From: Ructibacterium sp965146665
Lineage (GTDB): Bacteria; Bacillota; Clostridia; Monoglobales; Monoglobaceae
Direction of reading: 5' to 3'
DNA: 64,000 nt
NCBI GenBank assembly: GCA_965146665.1
Contig: CBCTHE010000006.1
Coordinates: forward strand, 1 to 64,000
Shown here in pieces: positions 16,204 to 25,141 of the stretch (its first letter is position 1; every line of letters begins with the position of its first letter). The notes beneath the pieces are model-generated. The model did no database searches. It was not told the DNA's origin and saw only the letters and a program-made list of their open reading frames with translations. The position numbers were made by a program, and so were the translations under genes.

Positions 16204-16574
16204 TGTTTTTACAGCCATTCTGCTGGCCGCCGGCACGTGCTGATTTCGTGTAAATGAAGTAAAAAGGTAAGCGGATTATATTTTGCCGATGAATGCAAAA
16301 GTTCAATCAACGGTGTGCCGAGTCCGAGTGGGAGTAAAATGCCATAGAATATGAAGAAGGCCAGGAAGAGTTGAAAGATGACCTGAAAAATGAAAGAAAG
16401 CGGCGTACTCATGCGAAAGTACCGCCCGCTTTAAAAGTCCGCGTTTTGAATTGATTGCCAGAGGCAATATTTTATCGTCACTGTTCGAAATACTGATCTA
16501 TCAGGAGGCAGCCGATCATTGGTGTGCGGGCATATTCGGAAGAAGGCAGAGAATTTTGGCTGACACCGGCAGTG
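16204..16574. other. Gene-free flank of the restriction island with coding-like fragments
   Basis: No intact gene is seen. Plus-strand frames contain coding-like stretches without proper starts: EYEEGQEELKDDLKNERKRR near 16350, and a later piece, YSEEGREFWLTP (about 16530-16566), that may be a worn small gene. The second faintly recalls DUF4160-type proteins, but I cannot support that. A minus-strand hydrophobic open frame of 67 codons (16209-16412) lacks a ribosome site. The stretch probably marks the right junction of the island. Confidence 0.35.
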
Positions 16575-16614
16575 AAAGAGCCTGGTGTGAGGTTTTCCTC
16601 ACACCAGGCTCTTT
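16575..16614 (-). terminator. Long perfect hairpin, terminator of the C1 peptidase gene
   Basis: An 18-bp perfect stem (16575-16592 with 16597-16614) with a TTTT/AAAA loop, 13 nt past the minus-strand stop at 16627. It ends in CTTT without a longer T run. It may also insulate the plus-strand restriction island. Confidence 0.75.
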
Positions 16615-16626
16615 GCAATGGGGCGC

Positions 16627-18543
16627 CTATGGCTGAAGCGGCTGGGCAGGACTGGCCCAGAGAGGCGAAAGCGAGGCGGTATTGTCCCAGATCATGGCCC
16701 GGAAGGTTTTTCCCTCCTGATAGGTGACGGTGACAGCCGCGGTGTGGTTCGAGCTGTCAATCTCCAGGGGCTGCTGCTGAAATCCGGTCAGAATCCCGGT
16801 GTCATCATAGACCGCCGCGAGCGCCTGTTTACCGTTAAAGTCCTCCGGGGCTGCAAAGGTAAAGATGAGATTCATTTGAGATAAGCCGTCGGGCGTTGTG
16901 CCGGTATCCCCTGCCGCCGCGCTGACCGGGGCTGCCATCCCTGTATAGACCTTGATGGGGAAATGATACAGTTCCATGTTGATCCACTCTTGACCGTTGA
17001 ACCACCGGCTCACGTCCCGCACCACAACAGCGTCAGAGGCATAAAAATCCGGATTTTCCATTGTGATTGGAAGGACAATGCCGGTATCATCCGGAACCGT
17101 ATAGTCCAGATGTATATCATAGGTTCCGGTAACCGGAACCGGCGTTTCCAGCTCCAGCACATAAAAGCCCGGATAAGGCAGTGTCACCCGGTTGCCGGAG
17201 GCAAAGCCGCCGGCCGGCGTTTTGAACGCCGGCGCATCCAGCTGTGATATGGCCGCGGACGGAGAGAGGGGCGTATTGCGCGCCTCCGCCCGGTCGTCCA
17301 GAAGCAGGGAGACCGTGGTATTGGCATTCTGCGTAAAGACGCCAACCGCCCGCAGCAGAGTGGTGGCCCCGTTTTGGGTTTCGTAACGGTTTGTCAGCTG
17401 CATTGCGCTGATCTCCCCAAAGGACAGGGAGCCGGTTGGATACAGCCCGTCATATTGGCTGATCTGCTCCGCCGGGGTCATGGTGCCTGGGAATACGGCC
17501 GCAAAGCTCCCGATAAAGTAATCATAATAGCTGATATATTCATAGCCCCCGTCCAGAATATTGCCGCCCCAGCTGTTCCGGATGATCCAGGCACCGTCCA
17601 TGTCTGCGGGCAGGCCCAGACCTGGCCGGTCCGGGAGACTTTTGAAGCTTTCCGCCGGATAGCCGTCGTCCCAGCCAACAATGGCGACCGCGTGGTTGGT
17701 CGCGGCGGCCGGGCCGGAATAGCAAAAGGCGCTTGTGTTCGGGTTGAAATACGCCGAGGGCTGGCCGCCGCTGTATTCCTGCGCGCAGTAGGAGGACATG
17801 ACTGCACCGTAGTTCAGCACAGCCTGTTTGATCACGGGAATATTGGCGCCGGAATAGGAGCACGGGGCAAAGACATAGGCGCCGTTTTGCTCGGAGCGGT
17901 CCATGATATAGGCGCCGTCCGTTCCTGTCAGAAACATGGCCGCAGTTACCTGATCGTTTGCGGGGAACCGTTTTATGTAGTCAAAGTCCATTGCGTGTGC
18001 TCCATCCGGCCGAAAATAGGAGGCATAGCTGTCCGGGGTAAAGGCGCCGCGGGCTACAGGCCCGGAGCCCCGGGCAAAGTAAGCCGCCGCCATTTCACGA
18101 TTTCCGCCCTGTGGCTCTTGATAGGCAAAGGTCCAGGGATTCCGGCCGTTCCGGTAGAGTGCGGCGGCCATGTGGTATTCAGAAAATTTCGGGTATGCCC
18201 CCGCGGTCTTTTCCGCCCAAGCCTCCCGGGTTGCTGTGGCCGCAAAAGCCCAGCAGTTTCCGTCCTTCTCCTGATCCTGTATGGGCCATCCGGCAACTGT
18301 GCCGCCCTTGCGGGGATCCAGAGACTCCGGCAGCTGTTCGGCAGGCATGACTTGTTTGGGGGACGCCTGGGGATAGGTGTATTGGAGGCGGTCCTCCATG
18401 GCATTTGCCCCGGCGGCTTCCGGCAGGATAATCCGCGGTTCCGGGGGCGCGGCCAGTGCAGCAGGCGAAACCTGCAGGATCAGAACCACACTGAACAGAG
18501 CGGCCCCCAATTTGGAACAAAAACCATGCTTGTTTTTCTTCAC
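16627..18543 (-). CDS. Secreted papain-family (C1) cysteine peptidase with lectin-like C-terminal region
   Basis: A 638-residue exported protein. The start is a GTG giving a VKKNKHGF signal peptide (hydrophobic core about residues 10-25, AlaXAla site near 30), chosen because GGGAGG lies 8 nt upstream. The catalytic region has the oxyanion Gln and nucleophile Cys in IQDQEKDGNCWAFA (about residues 88-101), the His in TNHAVAIVGWDD (about 285-296) and the Asn in IIRNSWGG (about 325-332). The C-terminal half is beta-rich and fits the lectin-like domain that follows C1 domains in many gut Firmicutes. No cell-wall anchor is visible, so it is probably secreted. Single gene with a perfect promoter and a hairpin terminator. 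The substrate is unknown. Confidence 0.85.
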   Translation of the reverse strand: MKKNKHGFCSKLGAALFSVVLILQVSPAALAAPPEPRIILPEAAGANAMEDRLQYTYPQASPKQVMPAEQLPESLDPRKGGTVAGWPIQDQEKDGNCWAFAATATREAWAEKTAGAYPKFSEYHMAAALYRNGRNPWTFAYQEPQGGNREMAAAYFARGSGPVARGAFTPDSYASYFRPDGAHAMDFDYIKRFPANDQVTAAMFLTGTDGAYIMDRSEQNGAYVFAPCSYSGANIPVIKQAVLNYGAVMSSYCAQEYSGGQPSAYFNPNTSAFCYSGPAAATNHAVAIVGWDDGYPAESFKSLPDRPGLGLPADMDGAWIIRNSWGGNILDGGYEYISYYDYFIGSFAAVFPGTMTPAEQISQYDGLYPTGSLSFGEISAMQLTNRYETQNGATTLLRAVGVFTQNANTTVSLLLDDRAEARNTPLSPSAAISQLDAPAFKTPAGGFASGNRVTLPYPGFYVLELETPVPVTGTYDIHLDYTVPDDTGIVLPITMENPDFYASDAVVVRDVSRWFNGQEWINMELYHFPIKVYTGMAAPVSAAAGDTGTTPDGLSQMNLIFTFAAPEDFNGKQALAAVYDDTGILTGFQQQPLEIDSSNHTAAVTVTYQEGKTFRAMIWDNTASLSPLWASPAQPLQP

Positions 18544-18646
18544 ACATAAAACCTCCCAAAGATTGATTTTAGACAAAGGCTATGGAAACTGCCGGCAGAA
18601 CCAATACGAAGCCATTCCCTGATCTGGCGGCCGGATGACAAAAATC

Positions 18647-18675
18647 ATTATAGCACACGGTCGGAAGACTGTCAA
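18647..18675 (-). promoter_or_regulatory. Perfect consensus promoter of the C1 peptidase
   Basis: Minus strand: -35 TTGACA (18670-18675), 17-nt spacer, -10 TATAAT (18647-18652). The leader is about 100 nt. Confidence 0.9.
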
Positions 18676-18729
18676 AGCAGACCGCGGAGGAAAGGCTGGG
18701 GTTGGTGCGGTAAAATCCGCGTGGGGGCT

Positions 18730-18757
18730 TTTCAAATTCGAAAAAATGTGTTACACT
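18730..18757 (+). promoter_or_regulatory. Candidate promoter of the DUF2264 gene
   Basis: -35 TTTCAA (18730-18735), 16-nt spacer, -10 TACACT (18752-18757), 43 nt before the start. Weaker match than most promoters here. Confidence 0.5.
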
Positions 18758-18799
18758 GGAAAAAAGAACAGGACTGCAATCTGGAAAGGAGAAGGACAG

Positions 18800-20488
18800 A
18801 TGAATTTGAATACAAAAGCGGAACTGCGCGGCGTGCTGGAGAGGATAGTCAATCCCTTGAAACCTTATTACAGCGAGGGGTGTGCCGCGCTGAACCTGGG
18901 AGAGACCGGGGCGATCTATGAGAGGCATATTATCACTATGGAGGCGTTTTCACGGCCGCTTTGGGGCCTTGCCCCCTATTGGGCCGGCGGCGGTGCGTGC
19001 CCTGATTTTGAGGCGATCTATCAAAAAGGATTGATTTCCGGCACGGATCCGGCCTCGCCGGAATATTGGGGCGACCCGCTGGATCACGATCAGCGGCTGG
19101 TGGAGATGGCGGCGCTGGGATATGCGCTTATGATTGCGCCGGAGAAGGTGTGGGAGCCTCTGGAGCCGGAACAGCGCGAAAATCTGGCCAAATGGCTGTA
19201 TCAGATCAATGACCGCAAGTGCTGGCCCAACAACTGGGAGCTGTTCGCGGTCATGGTGAATGCGGGACTGAAAAAGGTCGGCGCGCCCTATGACCAGGCG
19301 CGTGTGGAATATGCCTTTGCACAGGCCGAAGACTTTTACGTGGGCGGAGGCTGGTATACGGACGGCCGGACCCCGAGCAAGGATTACTACATCTCCTTTG
19401 CGATTCACTTTTATTGCCTGATTTACGCCGGGGTTATGGCAGAGGAGGATCCGGAGCGGTGCGCGCTGTTCAAGGAGCGGGCAAAGCTGTTTGCACAGGA
19501 CTTCATTTACTGGTTTGCGGACAGCGGGCGGGCTCTGCCCTATGGCCGTTCGCTGACCTACCGGTTTGCCCAGTGCGCCTTCTGGAGCGCCTGCGTATTT
19601 GCCGGGGTGGACGCTTTCCCCTTGGACGTGATGAAAGGAATTATCACCCGGCATCTGAACGACTGGCTGGAGGCGCCCATCTTTGACCACACTGGGGTGC
19701 TCACCATTGGCTACCGGTATCCCAATCTGAATATGAGCGAGCACTATAACGCCCCGGGCTCACCTTATTGGTCCCTAAAGGCCTTTGCCATTTTGGCCCT
19801 TCCGGACACGCATCCCTTTTGGCGGACAGAGGCGGCGGCAATGCCTGCACTGCACGATGTGCAGACGCTGAAATACGGAGATATGGTGGTTCAGCGGCGG
19901 AAAGACGATGTGACCGCGCTGGTCTCCGGCGCGGCCAATCTGCCCGGCTGTGTGCAGACGGTGGAGAAGTATTCCAAGTTTGCCTACAGCACCAAATTTG
20001 GGTTCAGCGTCCCGCGCTCCAACTGGTATCTGCATGAGGCCGCCGCGGACAGCATGCTGGCTTTTGAGACAGACGGGCGTATCTGTTACCGGGCCGGGGT
20101 AGAGGAATTCCGGATTGAGGGGGATACGGTATGGTCCCGCTGGTCACCCTGCCGGGGGATCGTGGTGGAGACCACCATCATCCCCACGGAGGAAGGGCAT
20201 ATCCGCCGGCATGAAATCCAGAGTGAGCTGGAATGTATGGCATATGACTGCGGATTTTCGGTGGCACATGGGGCGGAACTGGACTACCGGGAAAGCGCGG
20301 CGGGCGGGAGTGCCGCGGCGGAAAATGCGTTCTCTGCCTGCGCGGTGGAAGGCAAGGGCGGCGAGGGCATGATCATCGACGTGGTGCCCAACACCAATGT
20401 GCTCTATCCCAAGACCCGGATCCCAGCGGTCAAATATGCAGTCAAGCCGGGGCGGATGACGATTGAGACGGCCGTCAAAACCAAATAG
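18800..20488 (+). CDS. DUF2264 family protein (putative carbohydrate-active enzyme)
   Basis: A 562-residue cytoplasmic protein without a signal peptide. It matches the DUF2264 pattern: an N-terminal alpha/alpha-barrel-like half with RPLWGLAPYWAGG (about residues 49-61), DRKCWPNNWELF (about 137-148), GGGWYTDGRTPSKDYY (about 180-195) and PYGRSLTYRF (about 249-258), then a beta-rich C-terminal half. I recall that members of this family have been linked to glycoside hydrolysis of uronic-acid-containing glycans (a GH154 link), but I hold that loosely. The WYTDGR-x-KDYY block is the likely active-site region (inference). A GGAGAAGGA site precedes the ATG. Monocistronic; divergent from the secreted peptidase; a hairpin at 20503-20539 ends it. 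Confidence 0.75.
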   Translation: MNLNTKAELRGVLERIVNPLKPYYSEGCAALNLGETGAIYERHIITMEAFSRPLWGLAPYWAGGGACPDFEAIYQKGLISGTDPASPEYWGDPLDHDQRLVEMAALGYALMIAPEKVWEPLEPEQRENLAKWLYQINDRKCWPNNWELFAVMVNAGLKKVGAPYDQARVEYAFAQAEDFYVGGGWYTDGRTPSKDYYISFAIHFYCLIYAGVMAEEDPERCALFKERAKLFAQDFIYWFADSGRALPYGRSLTYRFAQCAFWSACVFAGVDAFPLDVMKGIITRHLNDWLEAPIFDHTGVLTIGYRYPNLNMSEHYNAPGSPYWSLKAFAILALPDTHPFWRTEAAAMPALHDVQTLKYGDMVVQRRKDDVTALVSGAANLPGCVQTVEKYSKFAYSTKFGFSVPRSNWYLHEAAADSMLAFETDGRICYRAGVEEFRIEGDTVWSRWSPCRGIVVETTIIPTEEGHIRRHEIQSELECMAYDCGFSVAHGAELDYRESAAGGSAAAENAFSACAVEGKGGEGMIIDVVPNTNVLYPKTRIPAVKYAVKPGRMTIETAVKTK

Positions 20489-20502
20489 GACACAACAGCC
20501 AC

Positions 20503-20539
20503 AGCCGGCGCCAAAGGCGTTCCCGTCTTTGGCGCTGGC
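20503..20539 (+). terminator. Hairpin after the DUF2264 gene
   Basis: A 14-bp stem with one G-T pair (20503-20516 with 20526-20539), 14 nt past the stop. There is no clear T tract. Confidence 0.6.
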
Positions 20540-20632
20540 TGTGTCACATGATGGGAGCACCAAAACACAAGGATATTTTTTGGAATGTTGCTTCATAATC
20601 GGCGTGAAAAGCAAAAAAATTTCAAAAAACAC

Positions 20633-20663
20633 TTGACTCTCACGGAACGTCATAGGTTATAGT
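20633..20663 (+). promoter_or_regulatory. MerR-type promoter with 19-bp spacer (autoregulated)
   Basis: -35 TTGACT (20633-20638) and -10 TATAGT (20658-20663) are separated by 19 bp. The spacer carries an imperfect dyad around CTCACGGAACGT. Over-long spacers with a central dyad are the hallmark of promoters untwisted by activated MerR proteins, and a MerR gene follows directly. Confidence 0.8.
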
Positions 20664-20694
20664 GTTCTTATCAGGAGCGAGGAGGTCAGGCGGC

Positions 20695-21543
20695 ATGAGA
20701 ACGGTGAAGGAAATATCAAAACTGACAGGTATCAGCGTACGCGCGCTGCATTACTATGATGAGATCGGGCTTTTAAAGCCGACCGAGAAGAGTGGAGCGG
20801 GATACCGGCTTTATGACGATAAGGCGATGGAAACCCTGAAACAGATTCTGTTTTTCCGGGAATTTGATATTTCTCTGAAGGAGATCAAGGCCGTTTTGGA
20901 CAACCCGGCTCTTGACAGAAATCAGATCCTGCAAATGCAGAGAAAAATGCTGGTGGCAAAAAAAGAGCGGATGGAACGCTTGATTGCCAGCATTGATGAC
21001 ATTCTGGAAGGAGGAAATCAAATGGATTTTGCCGTGTTCACAAGGACAGAAATCGGCGAGCTTTGCCAGGCCACGCTGGACCATATGCCGGAAGGCTTAC
21101 AGCAGAGCATCATCCGGGAGTTTGGCAGCATCGAACAGTGGCGCAGGCATTATGTGGAGCGCTGCGGCAAGGCGGACATGCAGCAAGGCTATCAAAAGAT
21201 GGTGGAATGGTATGGGGACAAGGACAGCGCTCTCAGGGCAATGAAGCATCCGCCGAGCCGGGAGGTGGGCGCCGCCTATGCCAAACGGATTCAAGCGATT
21301 CAGGAAAAGCTGAATGCGCGGCGTGAGGAAACGGTTGATTCCTTTGGGGTCAGGGAGGCGGTTGGTGAGTATGGCTTTGTCGTGAAGCAGCTGTATCAGG
21401 TAAAGGAGGAAAAAGGCCCCATGCTGGCGTTGGCGTCCAGCTATCGGGATGCGCGTACAAAGGCGGGAATTGACCGGCAATACGGCGAGGGCGCGGCTGA
21501 ATTTTTTGCCTCTGCCATTGAAACGTTCTATCAGGAGCCATAG
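20695..21543 (+). CDS. MerR-family regulator with TipAS-type effector domain
   Basis: A 282-residue transcription factor. Residues 1-70 are the winged HTH (RTVKEISKLTGISVRALHYY followed by DEIGLLKP and GYRLYDD). A coiled-coil dimer helix follows (about 75-108), and then an all-helical domain (about 150-280) ending AAEFFASAIETFYQEP. This is the TipAS antibiotic-binding fold used by TipAL/Mta-type regulators of drug response. The start ATG at 20695 has GGAGG 11 nt upstream; an in-frame start 11 codons earlier lies within the expected leader. The adjacent 19-bp-spacer promoter indicates self-activation. No efflux gene is next to it, so its other targets are unknown. Confidence 0.9.
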   Translation: MRTVKEISKLTGISVRALHYYDEIGLLKPTEKSGAGYRLYDDKAMETLKQILFFREFDISLKEIKAVLDNPALDRNQILQMQRKMLVAKKERMERLIASIDDILEGGNQMDFAVFTRTEIGELCQATLDHMPEGLQQSIIREFGSIEQWRRHYVERCGKADMQQGYQKMVEWYGDKDSALRAMKHPPSREVGAAYAKRIQAIQEKLNARREETVDSFGVREAVGEYGFVVKQLYQVKEEKGPMLALASSYRDARTKAGIDRQYGEGAAEFFASAIETFYQEP

Positions 21544-21604
21544 GCGCGGTTCCAGACATCCAGGAATCTCCGCGGCGGCTTGCAAAGTCCGTCAGAGCCC
21601 GGCG

Positions 21605-22426
21605 TCAGCCGTGGTGATACTGCAGCGCGTGGCGGTAACCATGGGGGGACATGCCGGAGATCCGTTTAAACCAGTTGGAAAAATAATACGCATCTGAAAA
21701 CTCGTATTGCTCGGCAATGTCCCGGATGCTCTCATTGGTATACAGCAACTTGCTGCTGATGTTATCAAAAAGCCGCTGCTGAATATACCGTTTCAGCGAG
21801 ACGCCCATGTCGGTTTTAAAATTCAGGCGGATCCGGTTCATGGGTATGGACAGGGCCCGGCAGATTTCCTCTGCGTTCAGAGACAGCCGGAGATGGCTTT
21901 CTACATAGGCGAGAATGTCCTCATAGGCACTCCCAATGCGGAGATACCTGGCCGGCCTGTCCCCTGTCCTGTCTATGAAACGCAGTACAATCTGCTCCAG
22001 GCGGGCGTGAATGACAAGGAGGTCAGCCGGGTCCTGAGAGTGGTAGAGCATGCAGAGCTCCTGTATCTCTCCGCCGGCATCCGGCAGGCTGTAAAGCGCA
22101 TTCATTCCCTTGAACAGGTCCAGGGAATGGCAGAGCTCCAGACGAAAATGGAAATAGAGTTTCTCAAAGTTCGATGAACAGCTGTATTGCCACTGGTGGT
22201 CTGAGCACAGAAGATAAAAATGCCCCGGCGAAAGAATATACGCCTCCTGGGTGGTCTGGATTTTGACCTGGCCTTTGGTGAGAAAATAGAGTTTATTTTG
22301 CTGGGCGTTGGAAATATCGGTAAAGTTCCATTCAGGATCGCCGTAAAAATATCCAGACTCGTCAATCTGAAAGTCCAGATTGCCGGCAATCCGGTCGTAG
22401 ACAGGATTTGGCTGATTATAGCTCAT
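21605..22426 (-). CDS. AraC-family transcriptional regulator
   Basis: A 273-residue regulator. The N-terminal half (about residues 10-150) has a cupin-like AraC ligand-binding pattern (LYFLTKGQVKIQTTQEAYIL followed by SPGHFYLL), which usually senses a sugar. The C-terminal double HTH (about 170-270) has LSLNAEEICRALSIPMNRI and the second helix pair SIRDIAEQYEFSDAYYFSNW followed by FKRISGMSPHGYR. The ATG at 22426 is chosen because GGGAG lies 7 nt upstream; longer in-frame starts exist but have no ribosome site. No sugar transporter or hydrolase operon adjoins it, so the target is unknown. Its gene ends 62 nt from the convergent MerR gene. Confidence 0.9.
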   Translation of the reverse strand: MSYNQPNPVYDRIAGNLDFQIDESGYFYGDPEWNFTDISNAQQNKLYFLTKGQVKIQTTQEAYILSPGHFYLLCSDHQWQYSCSSNFEKLYFHFRLELCHSLDLFKGMNALYSLPDAGGEIQELCMLYHSQDPADLLVIHARLEQIVLRFIDRTGDRPARYLRIGSAYEDILAYVESHLRLSLNAEEICRALSIPMNRIRLNFKTDMGVSLKRYIQQRLFDNISSKLLYTNESIRDIAEQYEFSDAYYFSNWFKRISGMSPHGYRHALQYHHG

Positions 22427-22650
22427 TTGAATCTCCCTTTCGCTGATCCGCTCCTGCGGACGTACCCGGTTTGTCGTCGGCGTAAACTGCGCTTTATACG
22501 CTTTGACCCAGGGCTTCAAAGGCTCAAACGTTTCATTACGCATCCCCTTTTCAAAAAGATGCTGGAATGCTGGTCCGGCGGGATCCCTAATCGATCTGGA
22601 AGGCAGCAAAATAAAATTTTCTCCAGTTTTACGGGTTTATCGACACACTC

Positions 22651-22675
22651 AGCGCCCCTCAATACGAGGGGCGCT
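22651..22675 (-). terminator. Terminator of the GHL10-SLH gene
   Basis: A perfect 10-bp G+C-rich stem (22651-22660 with 22666-22675), 36 nt past the minus-strand stop at 22712. The 285-nt gap 22427-22711 holds nothing else clear. Confidence 0.75.
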
Positions 22676-22711
22676 TCTTCGTGTCAATAACTTATGTGCC
22701 AGCTTATTCAA

Positions 22712-24649
22712 CTATTCTTCCAGTGAACCGCTGTTTTGAATCATTCTCTGAATCCGGTCCATAAACAGCGCCACCTCCAGCCGGGTTGCGTTGCCCTGGG
22801 GATTGATCCAGCCGTCGCCGTAGCCCTTCATCAGCCCGGCGTCCACACAGGCCGCCATGGCATCGCGGGCGTAAAAATCAATGGAATCCTTGTCCAGGAA
22901 CTGGTTCAGGGTCGCTGTGTTCGGAATCGCGGTCAGAACGTTTTCCTCCCGCAGAACCCGGTAGGCCAGGGTCGCCATATCCTGACGCTTGATATAGTTG
23001 TCCGGGTCGAACAGGTTATTGCCGTAGCCCGAAGCGATGCCAAGCGCCTTTGCCATTCCGATTTCTTCATAGTAGTAGGTGCCGGGATATACATCCTCGA
23101 AATTACTGTCAAACTCTGCGGTTTTTCCCAGAATGCGGAGCAGAAGAACCGTGTTGTCCGCCCGGGTAATATTGGAATCCGGATCAAATTCCGTTTCGCT
23201 CCGGCCCCGGATGATGCCCTGAGAGGCCAGGGAATTGACCGCATCCATGGCCCACCAGTAGTCGTCCATATCCTGGAAGGTATTCACATACTCCCCGCCT
23301 GAAGGCTTGTCCGTCTGTGCAGGCGGAGAAATAGGCGCAGGTTCCGGCGTGGTTTCCGGAGTCTGGGGATCCTCCGGCGTCTCTGTGGACACCGGAGGCG
23401 GGGCCTCTCCGGTGCCATTGTCCAGAGAAACCGCCGGTTCCGCGTTAACCTCCTTCATCAAATCAAAGATGGATCTGTTATCCAAAAAGGTGTGATAGGT
23501 AAACATACAGTAGCCGGAGATGTTGTCATTGCCCCGGCCGATGGAGATATGCTGGCGCAGTTCATTGGTGCCGCTGTCGCCGGTCCAGGCGGGCAGAGTG
23601 CTGGAGGTGGTGCGGTAGGCGCCCTCGCCTATGTACAGACGCACATCTGTGCCGGCCACCACGTTGGCCCACCAGTCTGCCAGAATGGAATAGTCCGCGA
23701 TTTCGTAGCCAATGTTCCAATAGATCTGGGGCATGATATAGTCCACCCAGCCGTTTTTCACCCACGCGCGGGAGTCGGCATAAATTTTATGATACGAGCC
23801 GCCGCCTGCTGTCGCGCTGCCCTCCGGCATGTCAGAGGCGTTTGCCCAGATTCCCCGGGGACTGATGCCGAATTCAACATCAGGCTTCTCGGCATGGACC
23901 GCTTCATCCATCTGCTGGACCAGCTTGTTGACCATGGCCCGGCGCCAATCGCCTTTGTCCGGATACTGGGCCTGATAGAAGGAATAGGTCACATCATCAT
24001 TAAAGTCGCCCTCCGGATAGAAATAATCATCCATGTGCAGGCCGTCCACGTCATAGTTTTTTACAATTTCCACTGCACCGTCCACAATCAGGTTGATGGA
24101 AGCGCTGTCGCCGGGATTGTAATACATTTTTCCATCGCTGTCGGTGATGACCAGTTCCGGATGCTGAACCGCGGGATTGCCGGCGGCCAGGCGGTCATTG
24201 TCAGCAGAGCTGTTTGTAATCCGGTAGGGATTGATCCAGGCGTGGAGTTCCATACCTCTGGCGTGGGCCTCCTGTACGGCAAAGGCCAGAGGATCAAACC
24301 CGCCGTCTGGTGCGGTTCCCTGAGTTCCGGTCAGATAGCGGGACCAGGGAAAGATGGAGGAGGCATAGAGCGCGTCGCTGGCGGGGCGGACCTGAAAGAA
24401 GACGGCATTGAACCCCATGGCTTTGCAGTTGTCCATGATGGAGATGAGGTCGTTTTTCAAGGTCTCCGGATTGGTGGTCTGCTGGGAGGGGTAGTCGATA
24501 TTTGCCACAGTCGATACCCAGACGCCGCGCAGTTCGCTCCACTCTGCGGATACGACATCCTCGCCTGCGGGGGCGTAAAACAGGTTAGCGGAAACAGCCG
24601 CGCAAATAACCAGTATGAGCATCCGAAGGGAAAAGGTATACTTTTTCAT
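22712..24649 (-). CDS. Surface-anchored GHL10 (DUF187/YngK-type) glycoside-hydrolase-like protein with SLH repeats
   Basis: A 645-residue exported protein. The order is signal peptide (about residues 1-34), GHL10 barrel (about 36-400), a Pro/Thr/Glu-rich linker (about 415-455), then three S-layer-homology repeats to the end. Barrel motifs are SELRGVWVSTVANIDYPS, FNAVFFQVRPASDALY, ELHAWINPYR, YDVDGLHMDDYFYP with likely acidic catalytic residues, and DYIMPQIYWN. SLH repeats are marked by ITRADNTVLLLRILG, IKRQDMATLAYRVL and ATRLEVALFMDRI. SLH domains bind pyruvylated secondary wall polymers, so it should sit on the cell wall. The GHL10 substrate is not established; peptidoglycan or wall glycans are likely. 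AAAGGAG precedes the ATG by 9 nt. Confidence 0.9.
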   Translation of the reverse strand: MKKYTFSLRMLILVICAAVSANLFYAPAGEDVVSAEWSELRGVWVSTVANIDYPSQQTTNPETLKNDLISIMDNCKAMGFNAVFFQVRPASDALYASSIFPWSRYLTGTQGTAPDGGFDPLAFAVQEAHARGMELHAWINPYRITNSSADNDRLAAGNPAVQHPELVITDSDGKMYYNPGDSASINLIVDGAVEIVKNYDVDGLHMDDYFYPEGDFNDDVTYSFYQAQYPDKGDWRRAMVNKLVQQMDEAVHAEKPDVEFGISPRGIWANASDMPEGSATAGGGSYHKIYADSRAWVKNGWVDYIMPQIYWNIGYEIADYSILADWWANVVAGTDVRLYIGEGAYRTTSSTLPAWTGDSGTNELRQHISIGRGNDNISGYCMFTYHTFLDNRSIFDLMKEVNAEPAVSLDNGTGEAPPPVSTETPEDPQTPETTPEPAPISPPAQTDKPSGGEYVNTFQDMDDYWWAMDAVNSLASQGIIRGRSETEFDPDSNITRADNTVLLLRILGKTAEFDSNFEDVYPGTYYYEEIGMAKALGIASGYGNNLFDPDNYIKRQDMATLAYRVLREENVLTAIPNTATLNQFLDKDSIDFYARDAMAACVDAGLMKGYGDGWINPQGNATRLEVALFMDRIQRMIQNSGSLEE

Positions 24650-24763
24650 AGGTAAACACTCCTTTGTTCTTCTGCCGCGGCCACGGCAGAGGTTTTCCTT
24701 GAGTTTCCAGAAACGGAAACGCTTGTCTCTCTGTCCTATACTTATGACAGGACATACTAAAAT

Positions 24764-24792
24764 AGTATAGCATAGTTTCAATAAAATTTCAA
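24764..24792 (-). promoter_or_regulatory. Promoter of the GHL10-SLH gene
   Basis: Minus strand: -35 TTGAAA (24787-24792), 17-nt spacer, -10 TATACT (24764-24769). It ends right where the first tandem repeat begins. Confidence 0.75.
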
Positions 24793-24801
24793 TGTCCTTG
24801 C

Positions 24802-25120
24802 AAGAAAAAGAAGACCGTTTGGGGGAACGGTCTTCAAGGGAGGGAGTTATGTATTTGCATTTTGTAGCAGGTTTCCTTGCTACAAGTACAGTATAACAGG
24901 TTTGAAAAAATGTGGGTGAATAATTTGTGAAAGTTATGTGAATAGTTTGTGAACGCGTCGCCGCCCGCTGCACTGCGTTCGTTTTGGCCAGGAACGCCAA
25001 AAGCTCACCCGCTCCGCGGCGGCTCCTTATTCCCAAAAACGGCGTCGTCGGCCCGCCGTTTCCGGGAGCCCTGCCGCTCTCCGGGCGGCTTGCACGTATC
25101 ATTTTGATCATTTTGGCCGG
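24802..25120 (+). repeat. Tandem repeat unit 1 (about 320 bp)
   Basis: First of two direct repeats about 340 nt apart. The order is: 10-bp hairpin (GAAGACCGTT/AACGGTCTTC), AGGGAGGGAG ribosome-like site, 15-codon micro-ORF, two copies of GTGAATARTTTGTGAA (24916-24931 and 24938-24953), then a G+C-rich part with an AAACGGCG/CGCCGTTT hairpin. It does not match an insertion sequence or CRISPR repeat that I know. Confidence 0.85.
24849..24896 (+). CDS. 15-residue micro-ORF in repeat unit 1 (hypothetical)
   Basis: Reads MYLHFVAGFLATSTV and stops. AGGGAGGGAG lies 2-11 nt upstream, a stronger ribosome site than many genes here have. The paralogous copy at 25190 keeps start, stop and length. It overlaps a hairpin (GTAGCA/TGCTAC), so the conservation could be for RNA structure rather than peptide. 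Confidence 0.35.
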   Translation: MYLHFVAGFLATSTV

Positions 25121-25141
25121 GAGCTGCGGGCATCTGCACAA

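Noticed and set aside
16209..16412. Minus-strand hydrophobic 67-codon open frame beside vsr
   Set aside because: No ribosome site, no family likeness, and located in a degraded junction region.
17374..18549. Open frames antisense to the C1 peptidase
   Set aside because: The peptidase has a signal peptide, the Cys-His-Asn triad, a promoter and a terminator; the antisense frames have none of these.
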